This document shows positions 25,509 to 42,503 of a DNA stretch of 64,000 nucleotides, one piece after another. Location of the stretch: positions 2,011,219 through 2,075,218 of the forward strand of contig NC_083656.1 in assembly GCF_963576545.1 (NCBI RefSeq), given 5' to 3'. Numbering within the stretch: the first letter of the stretch is position 1; the number at the start of each line of letters is the position of its first letter. Source of the stretch: Limanda limanda. Lineage: Eukaryota; Chordata; Actinopteri; Pleuronectiformes; Pleuronectidae. The notes beneath the pieces are model-generated. The model made no database searches. It was not told where the DNA came from and was given only the letters and a program-made list of their open reading frames with translations. The translations under genes were made by a program, and so were the position numbers.

Positions 25509-28500
25509 CTGAAGGATTCCTCCACAGGCTCCTGCAGAGGTGATGAACTGATGAAGCTGATCTCAGTGACACCATGTTTGTTCCCGGGCTCTTTCTCTGC
25601 AGCCATGCGCGCTCCCGACGAGACGTGCCCGACCCCAGAGAAGCCATCCATCACTCGGCCGGACCGGTCTGAGGCGCCCTCTGCTGGAGGGGCAGCTGCA
25701 GCACAGCCAGCGGCGATGCAGTCTCACGCAGATTCCAGATGTTTGTTCTCCACCGTGACACCGAGCCGCTGACCCCAGATCAGCGTGAGACAAGAGGACA
25801 TTTCTGTTCCATCACCGCGGTCATGTTGATCACATTAAATCCAATGTAAGAGGTGGGGGCTTGGAAATAATAAAGATTTTAATTTAAGACCGAAATAAAT
25901 ACTTTTTTCTTATTCTTCTTATTTAAGGGATGATCTAATAATTTATTATTATTTGTATTAACTGAGCTGGAAGTGAAGCTGCATCAGTTTGAATTTATTC
26001 CATTCTTACAATTTAAAGCATTTCAAGTCTAAATGGTGCTTTTTGAAGGAGGGTTTTTTAATTGTATTAATTTCTATTTGTTGTAATTCTTGCTGCACTT
26101 TACAATGAACTCAGGATTTTACTGGAATTAATATTGTAGTCAGAAGCAGAGCAGCATTAAAATAACTGGATCCACATTCTGCTCTTTCTACACACGCGTT
26201 TCATCCCTGGAATAAAAAACACACAAACCTTCGAATTTAAAAACATTTTACAGATTTTAAAAATGTAAATTCCCGTGTGCACGACCCGCAGTGTGTGTGT
26301 GTGTGTGTTTGTGTTTGTGTGTGTGTGTGTGTTTTGTGTAGTGACGGTGCAGAGTCTGGCAGCAGCTTCCTCCTCACGCATCTGCGGTCTAACGTCGTCT
26401 CCTGACCCGCAGATGATCCCCGCAGACATGAATTATGCATGAGATCCGGGCACAGATTACCTCTATCAATATGCAATACTCATTACGCCGCTTAAATTGC
26501 CACTTAATAGTTATGAATATGTGGGAAATGTCTGGGACACATTTAACCCGAACGCTGCTTTCTAACTTTTTCTATTTGGTGAAGAACCTGGGATTTGAAA
26601 GGGGGGGGGGATGATATCAGCCTTTAGATTCCTGCAGATAAAATGCTGGTGTGTGATGAGACGCTGCTGCAGAGACTGGTGTGTATCTGTGTGTGTCTGT
26701 GTGAGTCTGTGTGTGTCTGTGTGTGTCTGTGTGTGTCTGTGTGTGTCTGTGTGTGTCTGTGTGAGTCTGTGTGAGTGTGTGGAGCCGGAGTCCAGCTCGC
26801 TGCTGCCCGACACTTCACCTTTGGCCGCTCGGTGACTCGACACAGAGAATAAATCACTGACCGAGTCAAGTTCGAGTCCTAACACACTAACACACTTACA
26901 CACTAACACACTTTATTTTGGGGGGAAATCAAAGCCGTTTGTTGTGATTCTTTATAATATTTAAACTCCTCAATGTTTCCAGCTGATGAACTAGAATAGA
27001 AACTTAAAAAACTTGAAATAATAGAAAACAAAGAAATTGTCAAATATGGAAGTTTTTCCTTCCTGCAGGTTAAAAAATGTGGAATAAATCTGTTTGGTTT
27101 CCAAATTGCAGGAGTGAAAACAGATAAAGTTCAATTTGCTCCAAGAATAATTTTAGTAGATATTTTAAAATATAAATGTAAGCAGCCCCTTTTTTTTAAA
27201 TTGTATTTTTATTTCTCCAAAGGGACCAGTTATGTTTTTAAGGTTCAGCCTAAACGAAGTGAATCGGACTGGTCACCACTTCCTTCCCCAGTCCAGCCTT
27301 CCCAGTTCCCATCCAGCAGTTAAGCCGTCACTTTCATTCAAGGTTGTGAATTATATAGTACATTGTCTACTCCCCAAAACCATAAAACCAACTTTATGGA
27401 CCTCACGTGACTTTTTCACAGTCTGTAAGTAATATAGGTCTATACAATCTTTGGTAAGGAGGGATTTTTACCAACTTCAGCTCGGCCTGTATATACCTGT
27501 GAGCCAAAGCTAAACTCTATTTCTCTGGGGTGGGGGGTGAGATTTTACCACCAATATTCTCTGGTGCCAAACACGCGTCTCGCTGCGAGGAGGTCACACA
27601 AGGTAAGTTTGTTTATTTAATCCATATAAAAGTTTTCAGCTCTGGTGCGTGAAACCCGTTTTTCCATGTGTTGTTTTTTAAGGTTAATAATTAACGAGGT
27701 TAAATCCAACTTTACGCATAGCAGCTCGCTCAGAAACACGCCTATTGTGTGTTGTGTGTGTTTCCCTCGGATTTGGACCCACAACACAGTCGAGACACGT
27801 CCAACGCGATGGAGGGAAACTTTTATTTTTTTTTCAAGCGCTATGAGTTCACTCACAAATACAAAAAGCTCACTGGCGAGGAAACACCAGCAAAAAGGAA
27901 GGAAACAGCTCACACCACCGCCACAGAAGAACCCTTTGCACTAAAAATTCATCACATTTGACAGCTCGGGTACATTTGCATTGCTCATAATTAGCTCTAA
28001 ACAATAATAACAGATGCACGAAAGGTCCTAGAGCTACACATCGGCTTGTTCATGGAGGTTTATGGACGCTAAGCATCGAAAGGAGCAGTAAAAGTTACAC
28101 TAAAGCGCGTTGAATGGCCTCCGGTCACATTACATTCAATGAAGAGCAGCATATGGTTTTGGGGAAACTTTTTCCTTTTTCCTCCTTATTTTTTTTTTAC
28201 TCGTATTTTGTTATTTTTTTTAACTGTACAGTGAATTTCACTCCTGTTAGACCGTCAACAAGTCACAATAAAGAGCTGGAGTTTAAACAGCTTCAAGAGA
28301 CAGAGAGAGCAAAGAGCATGGACAAGAAATACCCCCAGTAATATTTACATCTTCTTTCATATCTAAGCTAATCATAACACGACAGTCAACTGAAAAAAAT
28401 GGCATTTTAACACCACGGAATACTTCTTCTTCTTCTTCTTCTTCTTCTTCACCTTCTTCCTCTTCTTCTATCACAATAACATGCTGGAAGGTGCTGCGCT

Positions 28501-28661
28501 TTCAAAAGCTTTACAGTACTCATGGATTTCTTTTTTCTTGGTTTCTCTTTTCTTTTTTTTGTGTATGTTTTATTTTGTAATTTTAATTCTCATTATGATT
28601 TTTTTTTGTGTCATTTTTTAACACTTTTCCCCCCGGTCCCAACCCCCCCAAAAAAAGTTCT
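25509..28661. other. 3' flank of hoxb5b, no gene recognised
   Basis: Contains (GT)n near 26290-26333, a (GTGTGTCT)n array at 26685-26780 and T-rich runs near 28190 and 28550. The interval 27240-27600 is less repetitive. Part of 27600-28661 is probably the hoxb5b 3' UTR, but no polyadenylation site was fixed. Confidence 0.4.
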
Positions 28662-30062
<1,401 letters not shown>

Positions 30063-30189
30063 TTGCTTGGATTTTTAAAGCCTCGATTTGTAGATCTTTG
30101 TCGCTATAATCCTGTGTGTTTGCACGATTTATGGACGCAATCATGAATTATAAGCAATGAAGCCCTACTGTACTTCGCCAGGTATGCGG

Positions 30190-30199
30190 CCAAATATGG
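30190..30199. promoter_or_regulatory. CArG box upstream of hoxb5b
   Basis: CCAAATATGG is a perfect CC(A/T)6GG serum response factor site, 128 bases upstream of the hoxb5b ATG. It lies within a GC-balanced block (30130-30440) that looks like promoter or 5' UTR sequence. No TATA box was fixed. Confidence 0.4.
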
Positions 30200-30599
30200 G
30201 AGAGCGTTCCGGAATCACGTGCCTTTGTTGACCAGTCGTAAATCCTCTCTGATGACTTGGAGAGGTAATTCATGCTCCATGGTTACAAATGATGACGAAA
30301 TAATGGTCGTTAGGCTCCAGTCAATGGTGCCTCCCCGCTGCGCGCCGAGGGTCGTGCGTGCAGAGAGCGCCATCTTGCGGCCGGAGCCGGTAGTGCAGCG
30401 CCAGGCCGCGGGGGACTCGATCCATCATTTATGTAACACGCGGATCGCACAGGCCTCAAACGGCTCAGGTAACACAACAGTGCACCTTCACACGCACTGT
30501 GCAAAAACAGGGAATCTAATTCAATCTCTGCTCTGGGTTTATGGGAATTTATAGCTTTATGGTCTCAAAATCCCCCAGAACAATAAAACACTGACACCT

Positions 30600-31187
30600 A
30601 ATAATAAACCAGCTTCTTATTCATAGAATATAATATATATAATAAGTGTTTTTTTTCCTGGAGTATAAAAGACAACACAAGATTTTCCAATATACATCAA
30701 AAAGCCTTTATTTCTATGTACAATTTCCTAAAGAAAATATTGCACACGATATCCAGATGTGCATTGAACACACGGTGAACAACAATAAATAACATGTCAC
30801 ATTTTCTCGTCTGTACAAAGTTCGTGAGTGGGTGATGATGGCACAGCTGTAAACAACGAGACTAGCATAGAGAACAACTACAGCACAAGATGCACAGTGA
30901 AGGAGCAAATCAGAACAACACAACCGAACTCAGGAGGTCATGAGGTCACAACGTGGTCAAAAACCAAACACTACAAATTATTTACATTTTGGCGGATTTT
31001 TGCATAGTCCTCTAAATAAAAAGACACGAGCACAAGGACAGACAGAGGAGGACCGGATGGAACCTAGGACAGTAACACTCGACACGTCTCTAACAGGAGG
31101 TTCGCAGCACTTCATCTACACAGAAATCACACATTTCATTTATTTTTTTTGTTATTTTATTGTATTTCCGTGCGCCAGTATGTCCCT
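30600..31187. other. hoxb6b 3' region
   Basis: AT-rich sequence between the hoxb6b stop and the hoxb5b promoter, probably mostly the hoxb6b 3' UTR. Confidence 0.45.
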
Positions 31188-32932
<1,745 letters not shown>

Positions 32933-33382
32933 TGGGTGGACCACGGGGTGTGTGTGTATACTCCGGAGGAATATGATTTGTTGTCTTTTATAGTCCAAGT
33001 GGTTTTGCCATTACTTTATCGGAGATTTGTTTTTTGCTGAGAGGAAGGAGGAGGTGGGGGGTGGTGGTGGGGGGGGTGGTGAGGTGCCAGTGAACACGGA
33101 GGGGACGTGCACCAGCTGATCCACCTCTGGCCAATCACCGTGCTCCAGTGCGCCCCTGGGGGTGGGGGGGCTCTTGTTGCGCGCAGGGGTCCCCGGTGAG
33201 TCGAGGGGTCTGAGGGTCTTTCACGCAAATACACAAGAAGCAGCAAAACAACACAATGCACAAAGTGAACTGTGCGTGAAATAACACGGGATGTGCGCAA
33301 CAGTGAAACAGAAGGAGACGTAAACAAGCTGTGGTTCCGCAAATGATCCCTCCCTCTCTCTCTCTCTATCTCTCTCCCCTCA

Positions 33383-33415
<33 letters not shown>

Positions 33416-33740
33416 TCTCACACGTTAACTAACACACACACATGCAAAAATAATAAGAAAAATCATCGCAATGACCCCAAACACTTTGCGCATTATTTCC
33501 CTTTACGCACAGAATACAGGAGAACCGGCTCCTCTCTGTGTTTCCATCTCTGCCTCAAACCTTCACTTGCTCATTTTTTAAAAACAACACACTGTCACCG
33601 ACACACAACAACAACACACACCGTGTTTTTAATGCCACAACAAACCCTCACACCAAGTGTTTATCAATAATCTTGATGTTTCACTGTCTTTGAAGGTGCG
33701 AGCTCGTCCTGGTTCAGCACCGTGTGGAGAGCAGGAGGGA

Positions 33741-33844
<104 letters not shown>

Positions 33845-36800
33845 ACTCACACACACACACTCACACACACTCACCATCATCGTTACCATCATCATCCATC
33901 GTGATCAAGTGGACACTAAACTCAAAAACCTGTGTAAGTACAAATATCTGATGTGAGTCTCAGTATCAGTTAATTTAATGATTCAGTGAATATAATTATG
34001 AGGTGTAATTAATATTATTATGGTCATAAGTATTAATTTGTGAATTCAAAGCCACTTTCTTTGGAGTTTATTTTCGCATTTTCAAGATTTTCGTGAACAA
34101 CAACAAAGACATTTGCTTCGTGATTTCTATTTCAGATCTTTATTATTCCATGTAGATTTTGTTTATTATCTATTTAAATACATTTCCTCAATGGAAAAGT
34201 TACATTATCCAATGAAACTGAATTTATGATAACGAAATAAAACGCAGTATTGGTTAAAATCTTTAATTTGATGCAGTTTTTTCGATTGAATAAGACAGAA
34301 AAATAAATATTTGTTTGGCATCAGGTCAAGAAAAATGAATAATCCTTATTTCACATTTGATAAAATTGTTTTCCGAGTAAAGCTGTGTTTTATTTCAAAT
34401 GATTTCGCTTCAGAAAACATTTTAAAAACTGTAAAATCCTGATTATTTGGTCTCGAAGGAATAAAAGCGGCTCCGCCTCTGAACCAGGCCGCAGCCTCAT
34501 GAGGGTCAGATGCTGAACAACACAACTGAAACAAACATGATAGAATTATGAACATTATAATAATAATAATGCTATTTTATTATTATTAAGAACATATTTC
34601 ACATGATGAGTCAAATGAGACAAAGACAAGCAGCATAAATCCTGATGAACCTTGAATATTAAGATTATTGCCCTTTTCATATTATTATTAAATCCAAGGT
34701 CAGAAATTAGAGCAACATTTTGTTCAATAATAATAATAATATAAAAACTGGGAAATAAAATAAAGGAGGAAAAGCTCGATGAGGAAACATCGCCTCGCTT
34801 TCAACATAAAAGACTCCTGACATGGCTTTTCAGAATAAAACTGACCAAATTAGATAATGTAAAATAACATCAGATGGTTTGAAGAGTTTAAAATGTGGAT
34901 GATGTTTAATTAATGTGTAATAAGCTGTGTCTCAGGTGTGTTAGGCCTCCACCAGCACCACCAGCACCACCAGCACCACCATCATCATCAGGCCTGGAAA
35001 CCAGAAACCATCACATCCACTGGATCCACATCAGGCCTCAGACCCACAACATCTGTCTGTTCACAACATCTGTCTGTTCCCACTGGTTCCAGGTCGCTGC
35101 AGCTGGTTCTACGCAGACTGAGCAGCAGCTGGTTGTGAATCGCTCGCTCCAACGCAGCCCAGAGGACCCCACGCAGGTTTCTGGATCGTTCTGGATCAGG
35201 TCTTGCTCTCCAGGTTTTTCGTTTCCAGACAGAAATCCGCCCCAGAGCCTCAGTGACACTTCGGCCGGAGCTCGGCTCGTCTCCGGCGCCTCACAACACG
35301 GTGCTCTTACCTTTGGTTGATGATCCATCATGGCCGGCGTGAGGCTGCCACTCCACCCGAGCTCCACCCGCCTCCACCCGGCCTCCTGCAGCCTCCACCC
35401 GGCCTCCTCTCCTCCGCACGTCCACCACCTCCCTCAGGTGAATCCATCCATTAATCCCATCACCGTCCAGGAGCGTGATGCTGCCTCATTTCCACGCACA
35501 CACACACACATAGACACACACACACAGCTACACAAAGCGCATCTCTCAGCCTCCATCATGGAGCGTTACGCACCTTTTCACGCAGCAGCCACAATCATCA
35601 CAATCATCCAGAAAAGGTTCCGTTAGCAGTGTTAAGTGGATGAGCGCTGGGAAACAGCAGCTGCGATGGGACCTCATGGGAAATAAGTTCCCATTGCTGC
35701 TGGTCACATGACCGCCAGCAGCCAATCAGGGAGCCGCAAGAGTCGTAAACTTCCAAAGGCAAAGTTGTAAATTTTCATAAACAGCGGCTGGTTTTTGTTC
35801 TCGGGACATTCTTCCTCCTTCGCCATCTTGATTTCCTCCAGAGGCCTGAACGGTTCCTGCTGCTGGGAGGATGTGGGAGGACTGGGGGAGTTCTGCTGGT
35901 TCTACTGGTTCTCCTGGTTCTCCTGGTTCTACATGGTTCTGCTGCAGCCTCCTGGTTCGAAGGTGGATGAACAAGGTCTGTGCGTCTTCGTATCGTTTCT
36001 CTAATCTGAACATAACATCCTCCAGACGTCGAGCAATTCAAGATTTCATCCATAATCCTCCTCGATCCCAAACCTCCAGTTTCATCTTCAATTCAATACG
36101 CACGGAAATAATCTGAAATCCTCACATTTTCTTTTTGTGCTCGAATGATATGAAACCAAATATTCAAATATCAAAAAATCAAACATTTCCGCATTGAATT
36201 CAGTTCTGATCCCTGATGATCAACGAATTCCTTCAGATCGTTGGATTATTAATCACTGAGGCCTGAGGGAGAATCTATACTTTAAAACATCAAACCTTTC
36301 TGTTTAGATTATCAGGACAAAATTCAACTTTAATCTTCAAGCAATTTAAGGAAATTAATCCTGTAAAACTTCTTTCTCCTGGATGTGTTTTTTCTCTGAA
36401 CGTGTATTTCCGATCTGCTTTGTGTGAAATGATCCTTTTCAGCGGGAGAGTTCCGACATTTATAGACGCAATAAAACCATAAATTCCTTAAATACAACTC
36501 ACTCCCTCTGCACTTTGATTTTCTTTTTTTCCAAGACACGATAACCCCAAACAGTAATTTCTTCAATATGTATATATGTGGATTTGAAACAAAAAATAAA
36601 AAGGAATGAAATGAAATACAACCAACAACACGAGGATATTTTCCATTCAATGTTTCTCTGAGATGATAATTCTTCCTAAAACCTTTAATTTCTCTCTCTG
36701 GGCCTTTTGACCTTCAGCCATGAAGCTGTTGTGATATTTCAATCATGGAAATCGTACAAATATTAAAAAAAAAAAAAAAAAAAATCTTCACTGCTCAGTC

Positions 36801-37618
36801 AATATATTTAATTCAGTGTCTTGATTCAAATCATTCGATCAATTTGAAGTTTTATAAACTGTGGAAGCTTCATTAGACATCTGAGTGTTTTTGTGGCCTT
36901 TCTGCTTATTTTCAATAACATAAATTCATGTGTAAGAATAAAAATAAGAATCTGGCTTTGCAGTTTTAAAAAAACATTTTTTTCATTATTTGAACATCAT
37001 GTATTGTTAAGTGGATTTTTTTCGGTCTGTGAACATCAAGAAAAACCGGAAGCTGTAAAACTTTATAGCCTCTGTAACTCAAAGAGAAAAGTCCTGAGAT
37101 GAAACTGGAGCAAACTTATTTTTAAAACATTAATTTACAACATTGCAATAAATTAAACCAGGGAAAAGTTAAAATAAGCATTTAAAAAAAAGAAAAGAAA
37201 ATCCAAAATAGTGAATATAAATAAAAACAAATATTGCATTTAACTGCAATTGTTTTCCCCAGATTAAGAAAAAGTACATTATTGATAATCAGTGCAGATA
37301 AAGTTATTTTTCATACTTTACCTCAAATTCCACGGAGCTGCAAAGCAACCGGCCTTTACTCAAAACCTGCTTCAGTTTAAATGAGTATTTCGAAATGAAA
37401 TCTTATAATTAATTAAACCTTAATATCTAATGTGACCTAATAGTCAATGACATTTCATTATATTTTACTGAAGTGATTGAAGCTCATATCAAAACCCAAC
37501 AATCAGTGAGTTGAGTATAGTTTCTGGAACTTTTCAGACACTTTATTAAACTGCATTAAATGGGGCTTGTGTGCTTTTATTTTGGCACAGACGGCAATAT
37601 ATTTCACATTTCTGAGCA

Positions 37619-37619
37619 A

Positions 37620-37660
<41 letters not shown>

Positions 37661-37681
37661 CACACACAACACACACACACT
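37619..37681. repeat. (CA)n microsatellite in the ttll6 3' flank
   Basis: Interrupted CA array about 240 bases beyond the ttll6 stop codon. Confidence 0.9.
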
Positions 37682-37916
37682 GGTATAAAACATAAAAAAA
37701 AGCCATAACGTGTTCTCTGCTGTGCTGCAGGTGATGCTGGGAGGTGGCGAGCGGAGCAAACTGCAGGAGTCCACATATAAAAGTCTGCAAACGTGAAACA
37801 TGCATCCTCTGCACAGAGAGCTTCTGTGTCCTCACAGTTTGAAGGCGTCTCCACCTCCGGCTGTCCTCACCTCCTGCTCCTGCAAAGTGGATTTAAACCT
37901 TAAACGTGCAGCAGCA

Positions 37917-40900
37917 TCAGTCTGTGGCCCCTGAGCGCCGCTGGCCTTTCCCGTGCCGGGGGCCCCTGGCGTGAGGGAAGCCAGGCCTTACGACCAGCGG
38001 CGCTCTGGAGATGACCAGCAGGCTCTGCAGGGCAGCGGGGGGGTTTATGGTGGAGGCGCTGAGCCGGGGGTCGGAGACGGAGCTTCTCCTGCTCTCCGGC
38101 CACACGTCCAGGGATCTGCTGACTGACGGAGCGGAAACACAGAGAGAGAAACATCGTGAAATCTCACTGGGAAGACAAAACCAGTCCTGTGGTTTTAATG
38201 ATGTGTTTAATAAAGCTGCTCTGTGGAAACTCTGTGGAGATTTTCAATAATACACAAATGTATCACAACTGTTCTATTATTAAACAGGAGGAAACAATAA
38301 TGAGCTGAAATTAAAAGCGCAGACTAATTATCCACGTCGTGTTATGTTCATCTTTTAATGTGTTTTAATATTTTCTCCTGTGGAATATTCAGAGATGTTT
38401 CTTTGCACCTTTTTAAATTTAAATGAGTGAAGCTGTTTTTCATAATTTAAATTGCTTTTTACTGTAGCTACATTTATTTATTTTTTCATATTGTGGAGCA
38501 TAAAAAATTGCAAAGTTTATATAATTCGAATGAAAAAATAATGCAACGAACAGTCGTTTGTGGTTCCGCCGCCTGAGGTGGTTTCTGCAGAGTGTGGAGA
38601 TGTATTACCTGGCCAGTGAATCCGCTGGGTGCTGATGGTGCTGGTGGTGTTGATGGTGTTGATGGTGTTGATGGTGTTGATGGTGTTGATGGTGTTGATG
38701 GTGTTGATGGTGCTGTGAGCGTCTCCTGCTCGGTTGTGGCTCTCGGGTTCGAGCGGCGGGCCGTCGGACTCCTCACGCTGCTGAGTCATGATTAATTCCA
38801 TCAGATTCAGACACTGACAAGTATTCATGCTTTTTATATTAACATCCATGGAGCTGCTTTGAATTAACTGTGATACATTAATATTTACATTTACAATTTA
38901 CAAACAACAATTTGACATTTGAAAAAAATTCTATTGCACATAATCTCAAATGTGAAACTCAAATAATATCAGGTGTAACTGAGCAGGCGATTGACATTTA
39001 ATTAGTAGAAAGAAAATTATTATTATTATTTAAATTATTCCACAACTGTTTATTAATGGTTCAAGTCATTTTTTATATTAGAAAATATATATATTGTCAG
39101 GTTCCAGCATCAAATATGTTGCTGGATTCTCTTTGTCATTCATAACAATACAAGACAATAATATTTAAAATACCATGTTAATGGAATTTTGTTTAAATGT
39201 TTCAACACATTTTGCAAATTGATTGAAAAGCTGATTAATCCAAAATGGAAATAATCATCAGCTGCAGCTTCATGTGTGAAAATGGTTAAAATAATTAAAA
39301 TGAACAAAAACTAATAGAAATGTTAATTTCTTCCTTTTATAAAAATAAGTTAAAGTCGGAGTAACATGATGTTTTTCAATTTCTGTGATATTTTTGTGTT
39401 TTCTTTAAATAAACCTGATCTGTAATATTATCTTCACTAAATTGAGTTTGTTGTTATTGCTGTTTGTCAGCTTGATTAATCAAAAACTACAAAACAGATT
39501 CCCTTGAAACTCTGTGGCGAGGGGGCGTGACCTGAGTAAGAAGTCGTTACATTTTGGCTAGGATCTTGATAAATGGGCGGATCCAGTTTATGTAAAAAGC
39601 TGAGAGGCAGCATGAGCCTTGGTGGAGTTAAGCACCTCTAGGTTAGATTGGATTGGCGTCCCTGGTCGTGTACCTGCCGTGTGGTCTGAGGGCCGGGCGG
39701 CGGCGGAGGCTGCTTCCTCTGGAGAGACGCCATCGAAGGGTCGACCTGAAACCAACAGAAACAGGTCAGAGGTCAGAGAAGGAAGTGACAGTGAAGAACC
39801 CGGCTGTAACGTGAGTGAACCCGGTGCTCCGCTGGAACCTTGCTCTCCTGGCGGCGCTGCTGCCTCCTCAGCAGCTGGGGGTCTTTCCCGACCTGGTCCT
39901 GCAGCAGCTGCCGGATCTGCTCCACCACGCCCAGGTCCTGCAGCAGCTTCTTCCTCTGGAGAAGGGCCTCCACCCGCTGCTGCTCCTCCACCTCGGCCGT
40001 CTCCTCCTTCTCCTGCTTCTGCTTCTCTGCTCGGGCGCGTGACGCTTCGGGATCCTCCGCCGCCCGGGACCGGCGAGGCTGGAAACAAACAAAGAGCTCC
40101 GGGATTCAATTTGTTTTTATGGCCCGACTCGATATGGAGCCACGAGTATTAGGTTCACAATATATTAGCAATTACTGTCACTGACTAACATGGATGAGCG
40201 TGTTGGGTTTTCTGGTGTGGACAACAAAGCATATTTGTAATAAAAGTTATCAGCAGCAATATTATTCTGGCTAATTTAAAATGTGGTTTCTCCGCATTAG
40301 CTGTGGCGATGGGGTCAGACAGGATATGAAGCATCCATCAGGGGGCAGGAGCGGTCTGCTGCCCCCTGGTGGTTCCATGTGGATCCTCACCAGCCGTGTG
40401 AGAGGGATCCGAGCTGGTGGTCTTCTGACCCGCTCCCCCGCTGTCTCCCCCTGCAGGTCTCTCCTCCGACCCCCCCTCTGCTCCCTCTCCTTCAGCTTCT
40501 CCTCCTTCAGACGCAGCTCCTGCAGCTGTTGCCTAAAAACACACAAACACACAAACACACAAACACGCAAAATCAAGCAACTCTGATATGAAGTGAAGGG
40601 GTTTTTAGATAAGTTGCCTCTAATCAAATTTAATCATTTGTTTTTTCATAGACACAATTCAAAACCTTTAATAAAAGGTTTTGGGTGTAGTTATAAGCGA
40701 CTATTTTCAAGTGTTTAATAACAAAATTTCAAGAATTACAACTTCTATACATCTATATATAGGTATTCTGAACAATATAGTAATAAAATATAAAATAAAA
40801 TGTCAGTTATTATATTTTCCTTTATCATGTGTTTATACAGCAGCCGTCACTTGCAGGTGCTTGTCAGTCGAGTTATTGTCACATTATTGTTGACAAATAC

Positions 40901-42105
40901 ATTAATAAACACTTGTATTTTCTTGCCTGTTTTATATTCTGCCAATAAAAGTGTTTCTCAAACGCAACACGTCATCATTAGAATGAATAAAGGTTTCAAT
41001 AAATAGTGGATGTTGTATACGTACATAAATAGATCCTATTATTGTTGCGTTGCTGAATTATTAATTTTCAAGCAGCCACATTCTAATCTTTTTACTTTTG
41101 GCAGGTAAATCCCAAAGTAAGAATATATCCGACCATCCTCAAAACCTTACTTTCTTAAAAGTGGTGGAAAAATATCAGTGTTCAAACAGATTTCTTTAAA
41201 TAATAAAGAAATGATCTTCTTAGAAAAGGTGCAGACAGAGTGAGTGGTAACGAGTGTGTTGTGTGTGTTGTGTTGAGTGTGTTGTGTGTGTTGTGTGTGT
41301 GTGGTTTGTTGTGTGTTGAGTGTGTTGTGTGTGTTGTGTGTGTTGTGTGTGTTGTGTGTGTGGCGTGTTGTGTTGAGTGTGTTGAGTGTGTTGTGTGTGT
41401 TGAGTGTATTGTGTGTGTGGTGTGTTGTGTGTGTGGTGTGTTGTGTTGAGTGTGTTGAGTGTGTTGAGTGTGTTGTGCGTGTTGAGTGTGTTGTGTGTGT
41501 TGAGTGTGTTGAGTGTGTTGTGTGTGTTGGTTGTGTTGGTTGTGTTGAGTGTGTTGAGTGTGTTGTGTGTGTTGTGTGTGTTGTGTGTGTTGTGTGTGTT
41601 GGTTGTGTTGGTTATGTTGAGTGTGTTGTGTGTGTTGAGTGTGTTGAGTGTGTTGTGTGTGGTGTGTTGAGTGTGTTGAGTGTGTTGTGTGTGTTGTGTG
41701 TGTTGTGTGTGTTGTGCGTGTGGTGTGTTGTGTTGAGTGTGTTGTGTGGGTGGTGTGTTGTGTGTGTTGTGTGCTGAGTGTGTTGTGTGTGTGGTGTGTT
41801 GTGTTGTGTGTGTTGTGTGTGTTGTGTGTGTTGTGTGTGTTGAGTGTGTTGTGTGTGTTGTGTGTGTTGGTGTGTTGTGTGTGTTGTGTGTGTTGTGTGT
41901 GTTGTGTGTGTGGTGTGCTGTGTTTTGTGTGTGGTGTGTTGTGTGTGTTGAGTGTGTTGTGTGTGTTGAGTGTGTTGTGTTGAGTGTGTTGAGTGTGTTG
42001 TGTGTGTTGAGTGTGTTGTGTGTGTTGTGTGTGTTGTTGTGTGTGTTGTGTGTGTGTGTGTGTGGTGTGTGTGTGTGTGTTGTGTGTGTTGTGTGTGGTG
42101 TGTTG

Positions 42106-42136
<31 letters not shown>

Positions 42137-42155
42137 TGTGTGTGTGTTGTGTGTG

Positions 42156-42192
<37 letters not shown>

Positions 42193-42461
42193 GTGTATTG
42201 TGTGTGTTGTGTGTGTGTTGTGTTGTTTTGTGTTGTGTGTTGTGTTGAGTGTGTTGCTGGTACCTGGAGCAGTCCTCTCGGGCCTGGGACGCTGCCGTCT
42301 TCTGGAAGAGGACTTGCTGTGTTTGAAGTACTTGTCGTATTTCTCTGTTCCTTGTCTGGGGTAAATCCTCTTGAAGCCGCCCAGGTTGTCGGCCTCGTAC
42401 TGCTCCATCTGCTCCATCGTGGCCGCCTGGCACTGCCGCAGCTCCTCCATCCTGGTGGAAC

Positions 42462-42503
<42 letters not shown>

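Noticed and set aside
18271..28661. Possible hoxb4b gene or remnant
   Set aside because: No Hox4 homeodomain, YPWM motif or N-terminal coding found on either strand.
35940..35970. tRNA B-box-like GGTTCGA
   Set aside because: No A box or cloverleaf around it; the same was true of the GGTTCGAG near 38744.
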